Source: Bacillota bacterium (GTDB lineage Bacteria; Bacillota; Clostridia; Lachnospirales; Lachnospiraceae). Taken from it: a stretch of 64,000 bases of DNA. Of this stretch, positions 51,751 through 59,823 are shown in pieces. The stretch is taken from the NCBI GenBank assembly GCA_023437365.1, contig JAEZGK010000081.1:62001-126000 (forward strand), in the 5' to 3' direction. How positions within the stretch are numbered: the stretch's first letter is position 1; each line of letters begins with the position of its first letter. Both the position numbers and the translations under genes were made by a program. Under the pieces are notes generated by a model. That model saw only the letters and a program-made list of their open reading frames with translations. It made no database searches and was not told where the DNA came from.

Positions 51751-52440
51751 ATGGACTGGACACCCTTATGGATTTCACTCAATACGGCAGTTCCGGCAAC
51801 ATTGATCACATTTCTTCTGGGAATCTATGCGGCCCACAAGATCAGGCAGTTGGATACCAGACTGGTGCATATCCTGGATGTACTGCTTACCCTACCACTC
51901 GTTTTACCTCCTACGGTAATGGGATTTCTATTGCTGCAGTTACTTGGTAAGCATGGTATCTTGGGTAAGCCGTTAGAAGTAACCGGAATTCAGATCATAT
52001 TCACCCGAACAGCAGCAGTCATAGCAGCTGTCGTAGTCTCCTTCCCCTTGATGTATCGTTCTGCCAGGGCAGCCTTCGAGCAGGTAGATCCTAATCTAAT
52101 CTATGCCGCCCGAACAGTAAAGCTGTCAGAGCTTCAGATTTTCTGGAGGGTATTGCTTCCGATGGCACTGCCCGGAGTGGCTTCCGGTGCAATATTGGCC
52201 TTTGCCAGAGCACTTGGAGAGTTTGGTGCTACGCTCATGATAGCCGGAAATATTCCCGGAAGAACTCAGACAATGCCCCTTGCAATCTATATGGCCATCC
52301 AAAGTGGGGATGAGGATAAGGCAGCAGCATGGGCAGGGCTGTTGCTGGCATTGTCTTTTGGTATGATACTCGCTATGAATTATTTTACCCGAAGGGATAA
52401 AAGGAGAGGAAGGGAAGAGCGGCATGGAACTGAAGGTTGA
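51751..52440 (+). CDS. modB: Molybdate ABC transporter permease
   Basis: The 229-residue permease has five or six helices. The EAA loop is RTVKLSELQIFWRVLLPMALPGVASGAILAFARALGEFGATLMIAGNIPGRTQTMPLAIY, the segment typical of ModB. The reading frame overlaps modC by 17 bp, so they are translationally coupled. Confidence 0.95.
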   Translation: MDWTPLWISLNTAVPATLITFLLGIYAAHKIRQLDTRLVHILDVLLTLPLVLPPTVMGFLLLQLLGKHGILGKPLEVTGIQIIFTRTAAVIAAVVVSFPLMYRSARAAFEQVDPNLIYAARTVKLSELQIFWRVLLPMALPGVASGAILAFARALGEFGATLMIAGNIPGRTQTMPLAIYMAIQSGDEDKAAAWAGLLLALSFGMILAMNYFTRRDKRRGREERHGTEG

Positions 52441-53488
52441 TATCAGGAAACAATTTAGGGATTTTCTTCTCACAGTGAAGCTGTCTTATTCGGGAAAGTC
52501 ACTTGGCTTATTGGGTGCTTCGGGTTGTGGAAAGAGTCTGACCTTAAAATGTATCTCCGGAATCGAGACCCCGGATAGCGGACGGATTATCCTAAATGGA
52601 AGGACACTGTATGATTCGGAACTGGGCATCAATCTGCCGGTACAGCAAAGAAATGTAGGTATGCTTTTTCAAAATTATGCCCTTTTTCCCCATATGACTG
52701 TGAAGAAGAACATTGAGATCGGAAGGTGTCATAGTAAGGCAGGAGGCATGCGTCTGGAGGAGTTGGTTACGCTTTTTCGGCTGGAAGGGATGCTCGGTAA
52801 ATATCCGAGTCAGCTGTCCGGCGGAGAACAGCAGAGAGTCGCGCTTGCCCGCAGTATGGCTTTGGAGCCGGAGCTTCTGATGCTGGATGAACCGTTTTAT
52901 GCTCTGGATACCTATCTGAAGGAGAAGGTGCAGGAAGAGTTGTATGAATATCTGCGGAAATATGACGGAGCGATTCTTATGGTTTCGCATAGTAGGGAGG
53001 AGATGTATCGATTCTGTGATTTTGTGACCGTACTTCATCGGGGGCATGTTATCGAAAGTGGCAGCAGGGAGGAGGTTTTCTGCCGACCCTCTGATATCAT
53101 TACGGCAAAGCTGACCGGCTGCAGGAATATCTCCAGGGCGGTTCGAACGGGTGATTATATGATTAGGGCTTTGGATTGGAGGCTGGATCTGCATACGGAG
53201 TCCAGGGTTCCTGAGGAGGTGGGTTATGTAGGTATCCGTGCCCATAATATCAAAGCCGACAGCAAAAGTCCGGCGGAAAACAGAATACCTGTAGCTCTTC
53301 TGGATATATCGGAGGGGCCCCATGAGTGCAAGCTCCTGCTTGGCAATAGGGCAGATGAGGAGAGGCAAGGCAGCCTTTGGTGGATTGTGACTAAGCAGGA
53401 ATGGAACCAGAAACTCATGGGCAGGCCTCCGGAGTATATCTTCCTGCCTAGAGAAGAAATTATGCTTTTCCTGAAGGAGCAGGAGTAG
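52424..53488 (+). CDS. modC: Molybdate ABC transporter ATP-binding protein
   Basis: The 354-residue ATPase has Walker A GASGCGKSLTLK (about 31-42), Q-loop LFQNYALFPHMTV, signature LSGGEQQRVALARS, Walker B LLMLDEPF and the switch SHSREE. A C-terminal extension of about 120 residues (TOBE/Mop-like beta region) may sense molybdate. It is the last gene of modABC. No terminator separates it from the nifH leader, whose promoter region begins about 60 bp on. Confidence 0.94.
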   Translation: MELKVDIRKQFRDFLLTVKLSYSGKSLGLLGASGCGKSLTLKCISGIETPDSGRIILNGRTLYDSELGINLPVQQRNVGMLFQNYALFPHMTVKKNIEIGRCHSKAGGMRLEELVTLFRLEGMLGKYPSQLSGGEQQRVALARSMALEPELLMLDEPFYALDTYLKEKVQEELYEYLRKYDGAILMVSHSREEMYRFCDFVTVLHRGHVIESGSREEVFCRPSDIITAKLTGCRNISRAVRTGDYMIRALDWRLDLHTESRVPEEVGYVGIRAHNIKADSKSPAENRIPVALLDISEGPHECKLLLGNRADEERQGSLWWIVTKQEWNQKLMGRPPEYIFLPREEIMLFLKEQE

Positions 53489-53547
53489 AATAAATCTTAG
53501 CCAATAGTGTAAATTGTGCAAAAATATATTAAAATGATGATTCAAAT

Positions 53548-53553
53548 TTGACA
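53548..53553 (+). promoter_or_regulatory. Candidate -35 box of a nifH promoter
   Basis: TTGACA at 53548-53553 is the best -35 between modC and nifH. No good -10 sits 16-18 bp downstream (best is AAAATT-like at about 53573), so activation or another sigma factor may be needed. A transcript from here would include both leader hairpins and the terminator. Confidence 0.35.
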
Positions 53554-53574
53554 AAACGATGTATTGAAACAGAA

Positions 53575-53611
53575 AATTCCAGATGATAGAATTGCAACAT
53601 GGAAATTGCAA
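53575..53611 (+). ncRNA. Two small leader stem-loops ahead of the nifH attenuator
   Basis: AATTC (53575-53579) pairs with GAATT (53589-53593). Overlapping it, TTGCAA (53592-53597) pairs with TTGCAA (53606-53611) around CATGGAAA. The two cannot form together without strain, giving a possible switch. The second loop would show ATGGAA, an A1/G4 hexaloop as in ANTAR-bound RNA, only if a C-A mismatch closes it; the first loop does not fit. Suggestive only. Confidence 0.3.
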
Positions 53612-53634
53612 AATCCAAATAGTCTATCAAGACA

Positions 53635-53674
53635 AAGACGTCATTGCCTTTCGGAGGGAATGACGTCTTTTTTT
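53635..53674 (+). terminator. Strong intrinsic terminator in the nifH leader (attenuator)
   Basis: AAAGACGTCATT (53635-53646) is exactly complementary to AATGACGTCTTT (53659-53670), with CC/GG pairs further inside, and the T-tract has seven bases (53668-53674). It ends 22 bp before the nifH ATG, leaving room for the ribosome site (GAAGGAGG) but not for a promoter. Every transcript reaching nifH must therefore pass this structure. Confidence 0.85.
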
Positions 53675-53696
53675 AAACAAGAAGGAGGCAAATCTT

Positions 53697-54518
53697 ATGA
53701 GACAGGTTGCAATTTATGGAAAGGGTGGTATCGGAAAATCAACTACCACACAAAATCTAACAGCAGGGCTGGGTGAGATGGGAAAAAAGATCATGATCGT
53801 CGGCTGTGATCCGAAGGCTGATTCCACCAGATTAATCCTCGGTGGTCTGGCACAGAAGACGGTACTGGATACCTTAAGGGAAGAAGGAGAGGACATTGAC
53901 CTGGAGTTCATCATGAAGCAGGGCTTTGCGGGAATTCGGTGTGTGGAATCAGGCGGTCCCGAGCCGGGAGTCGGTTGTGCCGGACGAGGCATCATTACCT
54001 CGATCAATCTTCTGGAGCAGCTGGGAGCATATACGGAGGACTTAGATTATGTGTTTTATGATGTACTTGGTGATGTTGTCTGCGGAGGCTTCGCTATGCC
54101 GATCCGAGAAGGGAAAGCGCAGGAGATTTATATCGTGGCTTCCGGGGAGATGATGGCATTATATGCGGCAAATAATATCTCTAAGGGTATTCAGAAATAT
54201 GCCAGTACGGGTGGAGTCAGATTGGGAGGCATTATCTGTAATTCCAGAAAGGTGGACGGTGAGGCAGAGCTGGTGTCAGCCTTCGCAAAGGAGCTGGGTT
54301 CCCAGATGATCCATTTTGTTCCCAGAGATAATATGGTTCAGAGGGCTGAGATTAATAAAAAGACAGTGATTGACTATGATCCGGGGGCTAATCAGGCTGA
54401 TGAATACCGTGAGCTGTCAAGAAAGATTGATGGAAATGATATGTTCGTTATTCCAAAGCCGATGAAACAGGAGCGACTGGAGGAACTCCTGATGGAACAT
54501 GGTATCTTGGATCTGTAA
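53697..54518 (+). CDS. nifH: Nitrogenase iron protein
   Basis: The 273-residue dinitrogenase reductase binds MgATP and donates electrons to NifDK. Walker A is GKGGIGKST (8-16). The [4Fe-4S] cysteines are Cys94 in GVGCAGRG and Cys129 in GDVVCGGFAMPIREGKA, and Arg97 is the ADP-ribosylation site position. The start at ATG 53697 has GAAGGAGG. It is the first gene of nifH-nifI1-nifI2-nifD-nifK-nifE-nifN-B. Expression appears attenuated by the hairpin just upstream. Confidence 0.97.
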   Translation: MRQVAIYGKGGIGKSTTTQNLTAGLGEMGKKIMIVGCDPKADSTRLILGGLAQKTVLDTLREEGEDIDLEFIMKQGFAGIRCVESGGPEPGVGCAGRGIITSINLLEQLGAYTEDLDYVFYDVLGDVVCGGFAMPIREGKAQEIYIVASGEMMALYAANNISKGIQKYASTGGVRLGGIICNSRKVDGEAELVSAFAKELGSQMIHFVPRDNMVQRAEINKKTVIDYDPGANQADEYRELSRKIDGNDMFVIPKPMKQERLEELLMEHGILDL

Positions 54519-54543
54519 ATAATCTAAAATCGGAGGTGTACTT

Positions 54544-54870
54544 ATGTTATTAGTGAGATCAATCATCCGACCCGAAAAGGTCGGTATCGTATTATCGGAG
54601 CTTTTGTCTGCCGGCTTTCCTGCGGTAACGAAGATGGATGTATATGGACGTGGAAAACAAAAGGGTGTTAAGGTTGGAGAAGTTCATTATGATGAGATTC
54701 CCAAGGAGATGCTTTTGATGGTCGTGGAGGACGCGGATAAGGATGATGTGGTAAAAATCATCATGAAATATGCGAGAACCGGAGAAGAGGGACATTTCGG
54801 TGACGGAAGAATCTTCATCAGTCCTGTGGAAGAAGCCTATACCATCAGTACCAGGAAGAAGGGCTTATAG
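54544..54870 (+). CDS. nifI1: Nitrogenase PII-like switch-off regulator NifI1
   Basis: The 108-residue GlnB-family protein has the PII core (MLLVRSIIRPEKVGIVLSELLSAGFPAVTKMDVYGRGKQKG). Its short T-loop and end (GEEGHFGDGRIFISPVEEAYTI) are as in NifI1 of archaea and Clostridia. It lies between nifH and nifI2. NifI1 with NifI2 binds NifDK and blocks NifH access when 2-oxoglutarate is low. It has an AGGTGT-type ribosome site 9 bp upstream. Confidence 0.93.
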   Translation: MLLVRSIIRPEKVGIVLSELLSAGFPAVTKMDVYGRGKQKGVKVGEVHYDEIPKEMLLMVVEDADKDDVVKIIMKYARTGEEGHFGDGRIFISPVEEAYTISTRKKGL

Positions 54871-54921
54871 ATTATGAACAATACTGCAACCGTATAGCGG
54901 GGGCAGGTAAGGAGGTTTATC

Positions 54922-55305
54922 ATGAAGGAAGTAATGGCGATTGTCAGGCAGAATAGGGTTAATGAGACAAAGGAAGCTCTGGCTGAGGCCGGAATACCTG
55001 CTTTTACCTGTAGAAAGGTGCTTGGGAGGGGAAAGAAGCTAATCGATATGACCTTACTGAGGGATATTGTTGAATCAGGAGAAATCCCTGCCACACCGAC
55101 AGGGGAATACCTTTCGGAGACGAACCGGCTGATATCAAAACGGGTATTTACCTTTATTATCGAGGATCAGGAGGTCGATCGGGTTGTCAACACCCTCATG
55201 GATACGAATTCAACCGGGAACCCGGGGGATGGTAAGATATTTATTCTACCAATCTATGAAAGCTACCGGGTACGGAATGGTGAGCTGACAACAGAGGCTT
55301 ATTAG
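54922..55305 (+). CDS. nifI2: Nitrogenase PII-like switch-off regulator NifI2
   Basis: The 127-residue PII-like protein has a longer T-loop region (about 40-70, LIDMTLLRDIVESGEIPATPTGEYLSE) and the C-terminal STGNPGDGKIFILPIYESYRVRNGE segment. It forms the heteromeric NifI1-NifI2 switch responding to 2-oxoglutarate and ATP/ADP. AAGGAGG lies upstream of the ATG. The nifI2-nifD gap of 74 bp contains a weak GCATA/TATGC stem but no clear terminator. Confidence 0.93.
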   Translation: MKEVMAIVRQNRVNETKEALAEAGIPAFTCRKVLGRGKKLIDMTLLRDIVESGEIPATPTGEYLSETNRLISKRVFTFIIEDQEVDRVVNTLMDTNSTGNPGDGKIFILPIYESYRVRNGELTTEAY

Positions 55306-55379
55306 AAAAGCGTTGCGGCATAGGCTGACCGTTTTATGCGGCAGACCTTGCCACATCCGCTAGGAAAGGAAGGAAGAAT

Positions 55380-56978
55380 ATGAGTACTATGAATAAGGTG
55401 CTGGACCAGTATAGTTCGAAGGTATATAAAAACCGGAAGGAACATATGGTGGAGGTCAATCGGAACGAAAATAATAACGAGATTGCCGCCAATGTAAGGA
55501 CCATTCCAGGTATCATTACCCAGAGGGGCTGCTGTTATGCCGGTTGTAAGGGCGTTGTATTGGGGCCGATTAAGGATGCCTTTATCATTACCCATGGGCC
55601 GATCGGCTGTGCGTATTATTCCTGGGGAACCAGGCGACATAAGGCTAAGAAAGAAGAAGGTACCGATAATTTCCTGCAATATTGCTTTTCCACGGACCTT
55701 CAGGAGTCGGATATCGTATTCGGCGGTGAGAAGAAGCTGAAGAAAGCGATTATGGAAGCGATGGAACTATTTCAGCCTAAGACGATTTTTATCTGTTCCA
55801 CCTGTCCGGTCGGTCTGATTGGAGATGATATCCATGCGGTTGCCAAGTGGGCTGAGAAGGAATATAAAATCAAATGTATCGCCTTTAGCTGCGAGGGTTA
55901 CAAAGGCGTCAGCCAGTCCGCCGGACATCATATTGCCAATAACCAGTTGGTTCGTTATGTGATCGGCGAAGGGGATAGAGAAATAAAGAATAAATACAGC
56001 ATCAATCTCTTGGGAGAATACAATATCGGGGGCGACGGCTGGGAGACAGAACGTCTGCTAAAGAGAATCGGTTATGAGGTGGTTGCAACCTTTACCGGTG
56101 ACAGCAGCATCGAAGATCTGCAAAATGCTCATAAAGCGAATCTTAGTATTGTCCAGTGCCACCGCTCCATCAATTATATCGCGGAGCTGATCGAGACGAA
56201 ATACGGAATACCCTGGATGAAGGTCAACTTCATAGGGGTGCAGGGAACCATTGATACCCTGCGAAACATCGCACGCTATTTTAATGATCCTGAGCTGTTG
56301 GCCAGAACAGAAGCTGTCATATCAGACGAACTGGAGCAGATTACAGGGGACATGGAGCATTATAAATCCAGGCTGAAGGGAAAAACTGCCGCAATTTATG
56401 TGGGAGGCTCCAGAGCACATCATTATCAGATGTTACTGAATGACTTGGGTGTGCATACCGTACTGGCAGGATATGAATTTGCCCATAGAGAGGAATATGA
56501 AGGCAGAGAGGTGATACCCTTTGTCAAGCCTGATGCGGACAGTAAGAATATCGAAAATATCAGCGTAGAGCCCGATCCTGCTAAATATCATGTTTATCTG
56601 ACGGAAGAGGATTTGAGCAGGCTCAGGGAAGAGAAGCTACTGGATTATTACGGCGGCATGGTAAAGGATATGCCGGACGGTACCTATATGGTAGATGATT
56701 TGAACCATTATGAGTCTGAGGAATTCCTAAAGCTATTAAAGCCGGATATTTTCTTCTCCGGTATTAAGGATAAATTCGTTGCCCAGAAAAGCGGTATCTT
56801 ATCCAGACAGCTGCATTCTTATGATTACAGCGGACCGTATTCCTGTTTTCGAGGAGCTGTGAACTTTGCGAGAGACATTACCATGGGTATTTATACTCCT
56901 GCCTGGAGCTATATCAAAGCACCCTGGAAGACAACTCCTCTTTTAGAGGGAACCTTAGGAGGTGAAGCAGCATGCTAG
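55380..56978 (+). CDS. nifD: Nitrogenase MoFe protein alpha subunit
   Basis: The 532-residue protein is longer than the Azotobacter form, with the clostridial insertion at about 375-430. P-cluster cysteines are Cys51 (ITQRGC), Cys77 (HGPIGC) and Cys142 (CSTCPVGLIGDD). FeMo-cofactor ligands are Cys260 (VQCHRSINYI) and His479 (RQLHSYDYSGPY). SCEGYKGVSQSAGHHIAN is the Gln191/His195-type segment. Adjacent modABC and the standard ligands identify Mo nitrogenase rather than Vnf or Anf. It overlaps nifK by 7 bp. Confidence 0.97.
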   Translation: MSTMNKVLDQYSSKVYKNRKEHMVEVNRNENNNEIAANVRTIPGIITQRGCCYAGCKGVVLGPIKDAFIITHGPIGCAYYSWGTRRHKAKKEEGTDNFLQYCFSTDLQESDIVFGGEKKLKKAIMEAMELFQPKTIFICSTCPVGLIGDDIHAVAKWAEKEYKIKCIAFSCEGYKGVSQSAGHHIANNQLVRYVIGEGDREIKNKYSINLLGEYNIGGDGWETERLLKRIGYEVVATFTGDSSIEDLQNAHKANLSIVQCHRSINYIAELIETKYGIPWMKVNFIGVQGTIDTLRNIARYFNDPELLARTEAVISDELEQITGDMEHYKSRLKGKTAAIYVGGSRAHHYQMLLNDLGVHTVLAGYEFAHREEYEGREVIPFVKPDADSKNIENISVEPDPAKYHVYLTEEDLSRLREEKLLDYYGGMVKDMPDGTYMVDDLNHYESEEFLKLLKPDIFFSGIKDKFVAQKSGILSRQLHSYDYSGPYSCFRGAVNFARDITMGIYTPAWSYIKAPWKTTPLLEGTLGGEAAC

Positions 56979-58336
56979 ATTACACGAAGAAAGAAATGTC
57001 CGGGAGGGAGGCACTCAGAGTCAATCCCGCAAAGACCTGCCAGCCTGTTGGGGCTATGTATGCGGCTTTGGGTGTACACGAATGTATGCCTCATAGTCAT
57101 GGCTCCCAAGGGTGCTGTGCATTTCACAGAATGTTTTTAACCAGACATTTTAAAGATCCGGCAATGGCGTCCTCCAGTTCCTTTACAGAGGGCGCTTCTG
57201 TTTTTGGCGGAGGTACGAACTTAAAGACCGCGGCAAAGAATATCTTTGATCTCTACCAACCTAAGATCATTGCTGTACATACCACCTGTCTGTCAGAAAC
57301 CATAGGCGATGATCTGAACGCCCTGATTCAGGGTATCGAAATTCCGGAAGGGAAATATATGGTGCATACCAATACTCCCAGCTATAAGGGCTCCCATATC
57401 ACCGGCTTCAGTAATATGGTTGCCAGCTTCATCAGCTATTTGTCGGTATCCTCCGGGAAGAAAAACGGTAAGCTGGCAATCCTTCCGGGCTTCGTCAATC
57501 CGGGAGATATGAGGGAATTAAAGCGAATTGCTGACAGTATGGGAATTGAATACACGATGCTGCCCGATACCAGTGGTGTCATGGATAGCCCGATGACCGG
57601 TAAATTCGAATTATACCCCAGAGGAGGTACGAAAGTCGAGGATATCATCACCCTTGGAGACGCTTCCCTGACTCTGGCAATGGGCAAGTTTACAAGTGAA
57701 GCACCAGCCGAGACCCTATCCAGAAAATGCGGAGTTCCTTATAAGCTGCTACCCTTGCCGATTGGTATTGGCAGAACTGATGAGTATCTTCTGGCGCTGC
57801 AGTCCTTCTCCAAACGTGAGGTTCCTTATAGCCTGGAGGAGGAAAGAGGACAGCTGGTGGATATTCTGATTGATATCCATCCCTATACCTTTAATAAGAA
57901 GGTAGCAATCTTTGGAGACCCGGATACTGTGCTGGGACTGGCGGAGTTTGCCCTCGAGATGGGGATGCTGCCGATGTATCTGCTTACCGGTACTCCGGGT
58001 GAGAGCTTCGAGAAAGCCGCAGATGAGCTATTTATGAAATTCGGTATTGAAGACGCCAAGGCAAAAGCCGGAGGTGATCTGTTTGAACTGCATCAATGGA
58101 TTAAGGAGGAAGGCGTGGATCTTTTGATTGGCGGGACTCACGGAAAGTATATCGCCCGTGCCGAGGATATCCCGTTCGTACGCGCGGGGTTCCCGATCAT
58201 TGATCGTTATATCCATTCCTATCTGCCCCTGGTGGGATATAAAGGTGCAATGCGGTTGGCGGAACTCATTACTAATGCATTGATGGATCGCCAGGACAGA
58301 GACGCGGCAGAGGAAGACTTTGAGATGGTACTGTAG
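56972..58336 (+). CDS. nifK: Nitrogenase MoFe protein beta subunit
   Basis: The 454-residue protein is the short clostridial type, without the N-terminal extension of about 50 residues. P-cluster cysteines are Cys23 (NPAKTCQPVGAMYAALG), Cys48 (HGSQGC) and Cys106 (TTCLSETIGDD). It pairs with NifD in the alpha2-beta2 tetramer. The start overlaps nifD by 7 bp. A gap of 116 bp follows before nifE. Confidence 0.97.
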   Translation: MLDYTKKEMSGREALRVNPAKTCQPVGAMYAALGVHECMPHSHGSQGCCAFHRMFLTRHFKDPAMASSSSFTEGASVFGGGTNLKTAAKNIFDLYQPKIIAVHTTCLSETIGDDLNALIQGIEIPEGKYMVHTNTPSYKGSHITGFSNMVASFISYLSVSSGKKNGKLAILPGFVNPGDMRELKRIADSMGIEYTMLPDTSGVMDSPMTGKFELYPRGGTKVEDIITLGDASLTLAMGKFTSEAPAETLSRKCGVPYKLLPLPIGIGRTDEYLLALQSFSKREVPYSLEEERGQLVDILIDIHPYTFNKKVAIFGDPDTVLGLAEFALEMGMLPMYLLTGTPGESFEKAADELFMKFGIEDAKAKAGGDLFELHQWIKEEGVDLLIGGTHGKYIARAEDIPFVRAGFPIIDRYIHSYLPLVGYKGAMRLAELITNALMDRQDRDAAEEDFEMVL

Positions 58337-58452
58337 TAAGTGTGAAGGAAAAACACCTTCACTTTCTCACATTTGCGCCCAACTTTGTCGGGCATGTTTC
58401 GAAGTGTGAATTAAAAAGTAAATTCACTGTTATGACAAGATTGGAGGTAATA
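58337..58452 (+). other. Structured nifK-nifE intergenic region
   Basis: GTGAAGG (58342-58348) pairs with CCTTCAC (58356-58362), and GCCC (58377-58380) pairs with GGGC (58390-58393). A repeated AAGTGTGAA occurs near 58339 and 58401. No T-tract follows, so this is more likely a processing or stabilising element than a terminator. It is the longest gap inside the otherwise compact nif operon. Confidence 0.4.
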
Positions 58453-59823
58453 ATGGAAAACATCAGCGTATTAGAGGATAGAGCGGAATTTATTATACAA
58501 AAGCAGAACGGCTGCAAGGGAGATGGTCTGCAGTGTGACAGCAACAGCGTATCCGGCTCGGTCAGCCAGAGAGCTTGTGTCTATTGCGGTGCCAGAGTGG
58601 TCTTGAATCCGATCACTGATGCTTTTCATATTGTACATGGCCCGATCGGATGTGCCAGCTATACCTGGGACATCCGAGGGAGCTTAAGCAGCGGTTCGGA
58701 TTTATATCGTAACAGCTTCTCAACGGACCTGCAGGAAAAGGATGTTATCTTCGGAGGAGAGAAGAAATTGATGGCTGCTATCGAAGAAATTATGGAGAAA
58801 CATCACCCTAAGCTGATCTTTGTCTATTCTACCTGTATCGTCGGAGTAATCGGAGATGATGTTGAGGCAGTCTGTAAGAAGCTATCCTTAAAGTATGGGG
58901 CAAGAATTATTCCTGTGAAATCTCCGGGGTTTTCAGGAACGAAGTCGGATGGTTATAGAATGGCGTGTAATGCAATCATGGAACTGATTGCACCACATAA
59001 ACAGGAAAGAAGAAAAGGTATCAATATCCTGGGGGATTTTAACCTTGCCGGAGAGCTTTGGATTGTAAAGGACTATCTTAAGAGAATGGATATCCCGGTC
59101 ATTGCAACGATAACCGGTGATTCTGATTATGATACCTTGCTTCAGGCACCTGCTGCTCAGTTGAATATCGTCCAGTGTGCCGGCTCCAGCACCTATCTGG
59201 CAAATCGAATGGAAGAGGAGCTGGGAATTCCTTATATCAAGGTCAGTTTTTACGGAATAGAAGATACAATGAGTTCACTAATCAGGATAGCAGAAGCATT
59301 AGGAAATGATTCGGCAAGACAGAAGGCGGTTAAGCTTTGCGAGACAGAATGCGGCAGACTACAGGAGTTTTTAGTCAAGTACCGGAAAAACCTTGAGGGA
59401 AAGAAAGCCGCGATCTATGTGGGCGGAGGGTTTAAAGCAATATCATTGATCAGACAATTTCGTTCTTTGGGGATGGAGACTGTGGTAGTGGGTACACAGA
59501 CCGGGAAAAAAGAGGATTATGAAATCATTGAAGGTCTGGTAGATGATAATACCGTGATAATTGATGATGCCAATCCGGCAGAATTGGAGAAGTTTATAAA
59601 GGAGAAGAAAGCAGATATCTTGGTCGGTGGAGTCAAGGAGAGACCGTTAGCTTATAAGCTGGGTGTGGCCTTCTGTGATCATAACCATGAAAGGAAGCAC
59701 CCGCTGTGCGGCTTTGATGGAGTAGTGAATTTTACGAAAGAGATTAACAGCAGCATCAATCATCCTGTTTGGAACTATATAGAGAGGAGGCCGTCCTATG
59801 AAAGGAACCTTAGCGAATCTTAA
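58453..59823 (+). CDS. nifE: FeMo-cofactor scaffold protein NifE
   Basis: The protein has 456 residues from the ATG at 58453 that follows TTGGAGG; the open frame reaches 37 codons further up without a site. It is NifD-like, with cluster cysteines Cys42 (QRACVYCGARVVLNP), Cys67 (HGPIGC) and Cys128 (YSTCIVGVIGDD), and VQCAGSSTYLANRMEEELGIPY in the cofactor-binding half. With NifN it forms the NifEN scaffold where NifB-co matures. It overlaps the NifN-B frame by 26 bp. Confidence 0.94.
   Translation: MENISVLEDRAEFIIQKQNGCKGDGLQCDSNSVSGSVSQRACVYCGARVVLNPITDAFHIVHGPIGCASYTWDIRGSLSSGSDLYRNSFSTDLQEKDVIFGGEKKLMAAIEEIMEKHHPKLIFVYSTCIVGVIGDDVEAVCKKLSLKYGARIIPVKSPGFSGTKSDGYRMACNAIMELIAPHKQERRKGINILGDFNLAGELWIVKDYLKRMDIPVIATITGDSDYDTLLQAPAAQLNIVQCAGSSTYLANRMEEELGIPYIKVSFYGIEDTMSSLIRIAEALGNDSARQKAVKLCETECGRLQEFLVKYRKNLEGKKAAIYVGGGFKAISLIRQFRSLGMETVVVGTQTGKKEDYEIIEGLVDDNTVIIDDANPAELEKFIKEKKADILVGGVKERPLAYKLGVAFCDHNHERKHPLCGFDGVVNFTKEINSSINHPVWNYIERRPSYERNLSES

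Noticed and set aside
53575..53611. ANTAR tandem-hexaloop motif in the nifH leader
   Set aside because: Only one of the two loops could show the A1/G4 pattern, and only with a mismatched closing pair; the stems also overlap. Kept as a hypothesis to test, not as an assignment.
56835..56860. Apparent loss of the FeMo-co histidine in NifD (SGPYSCF where Azotobacter has SGPYHGF)
   Set aside because: Counting back from the Azotobacter C-terminus from memory, the cofactor ligand is the His of MHSW, not that of PYHGF. The equivalent His479 (LHSYDYSGPY) is present, and the clostridial NifD as I recall it also lacks the second His.
55380..58336. Possible V- or Fe-only nitrogenase (vnf/anf)
   Set aside because: No vnfG/anfG gene lies between the D and K genes, the NifD insertion is of the clostridial Mo type, and modABC is directly upstream.
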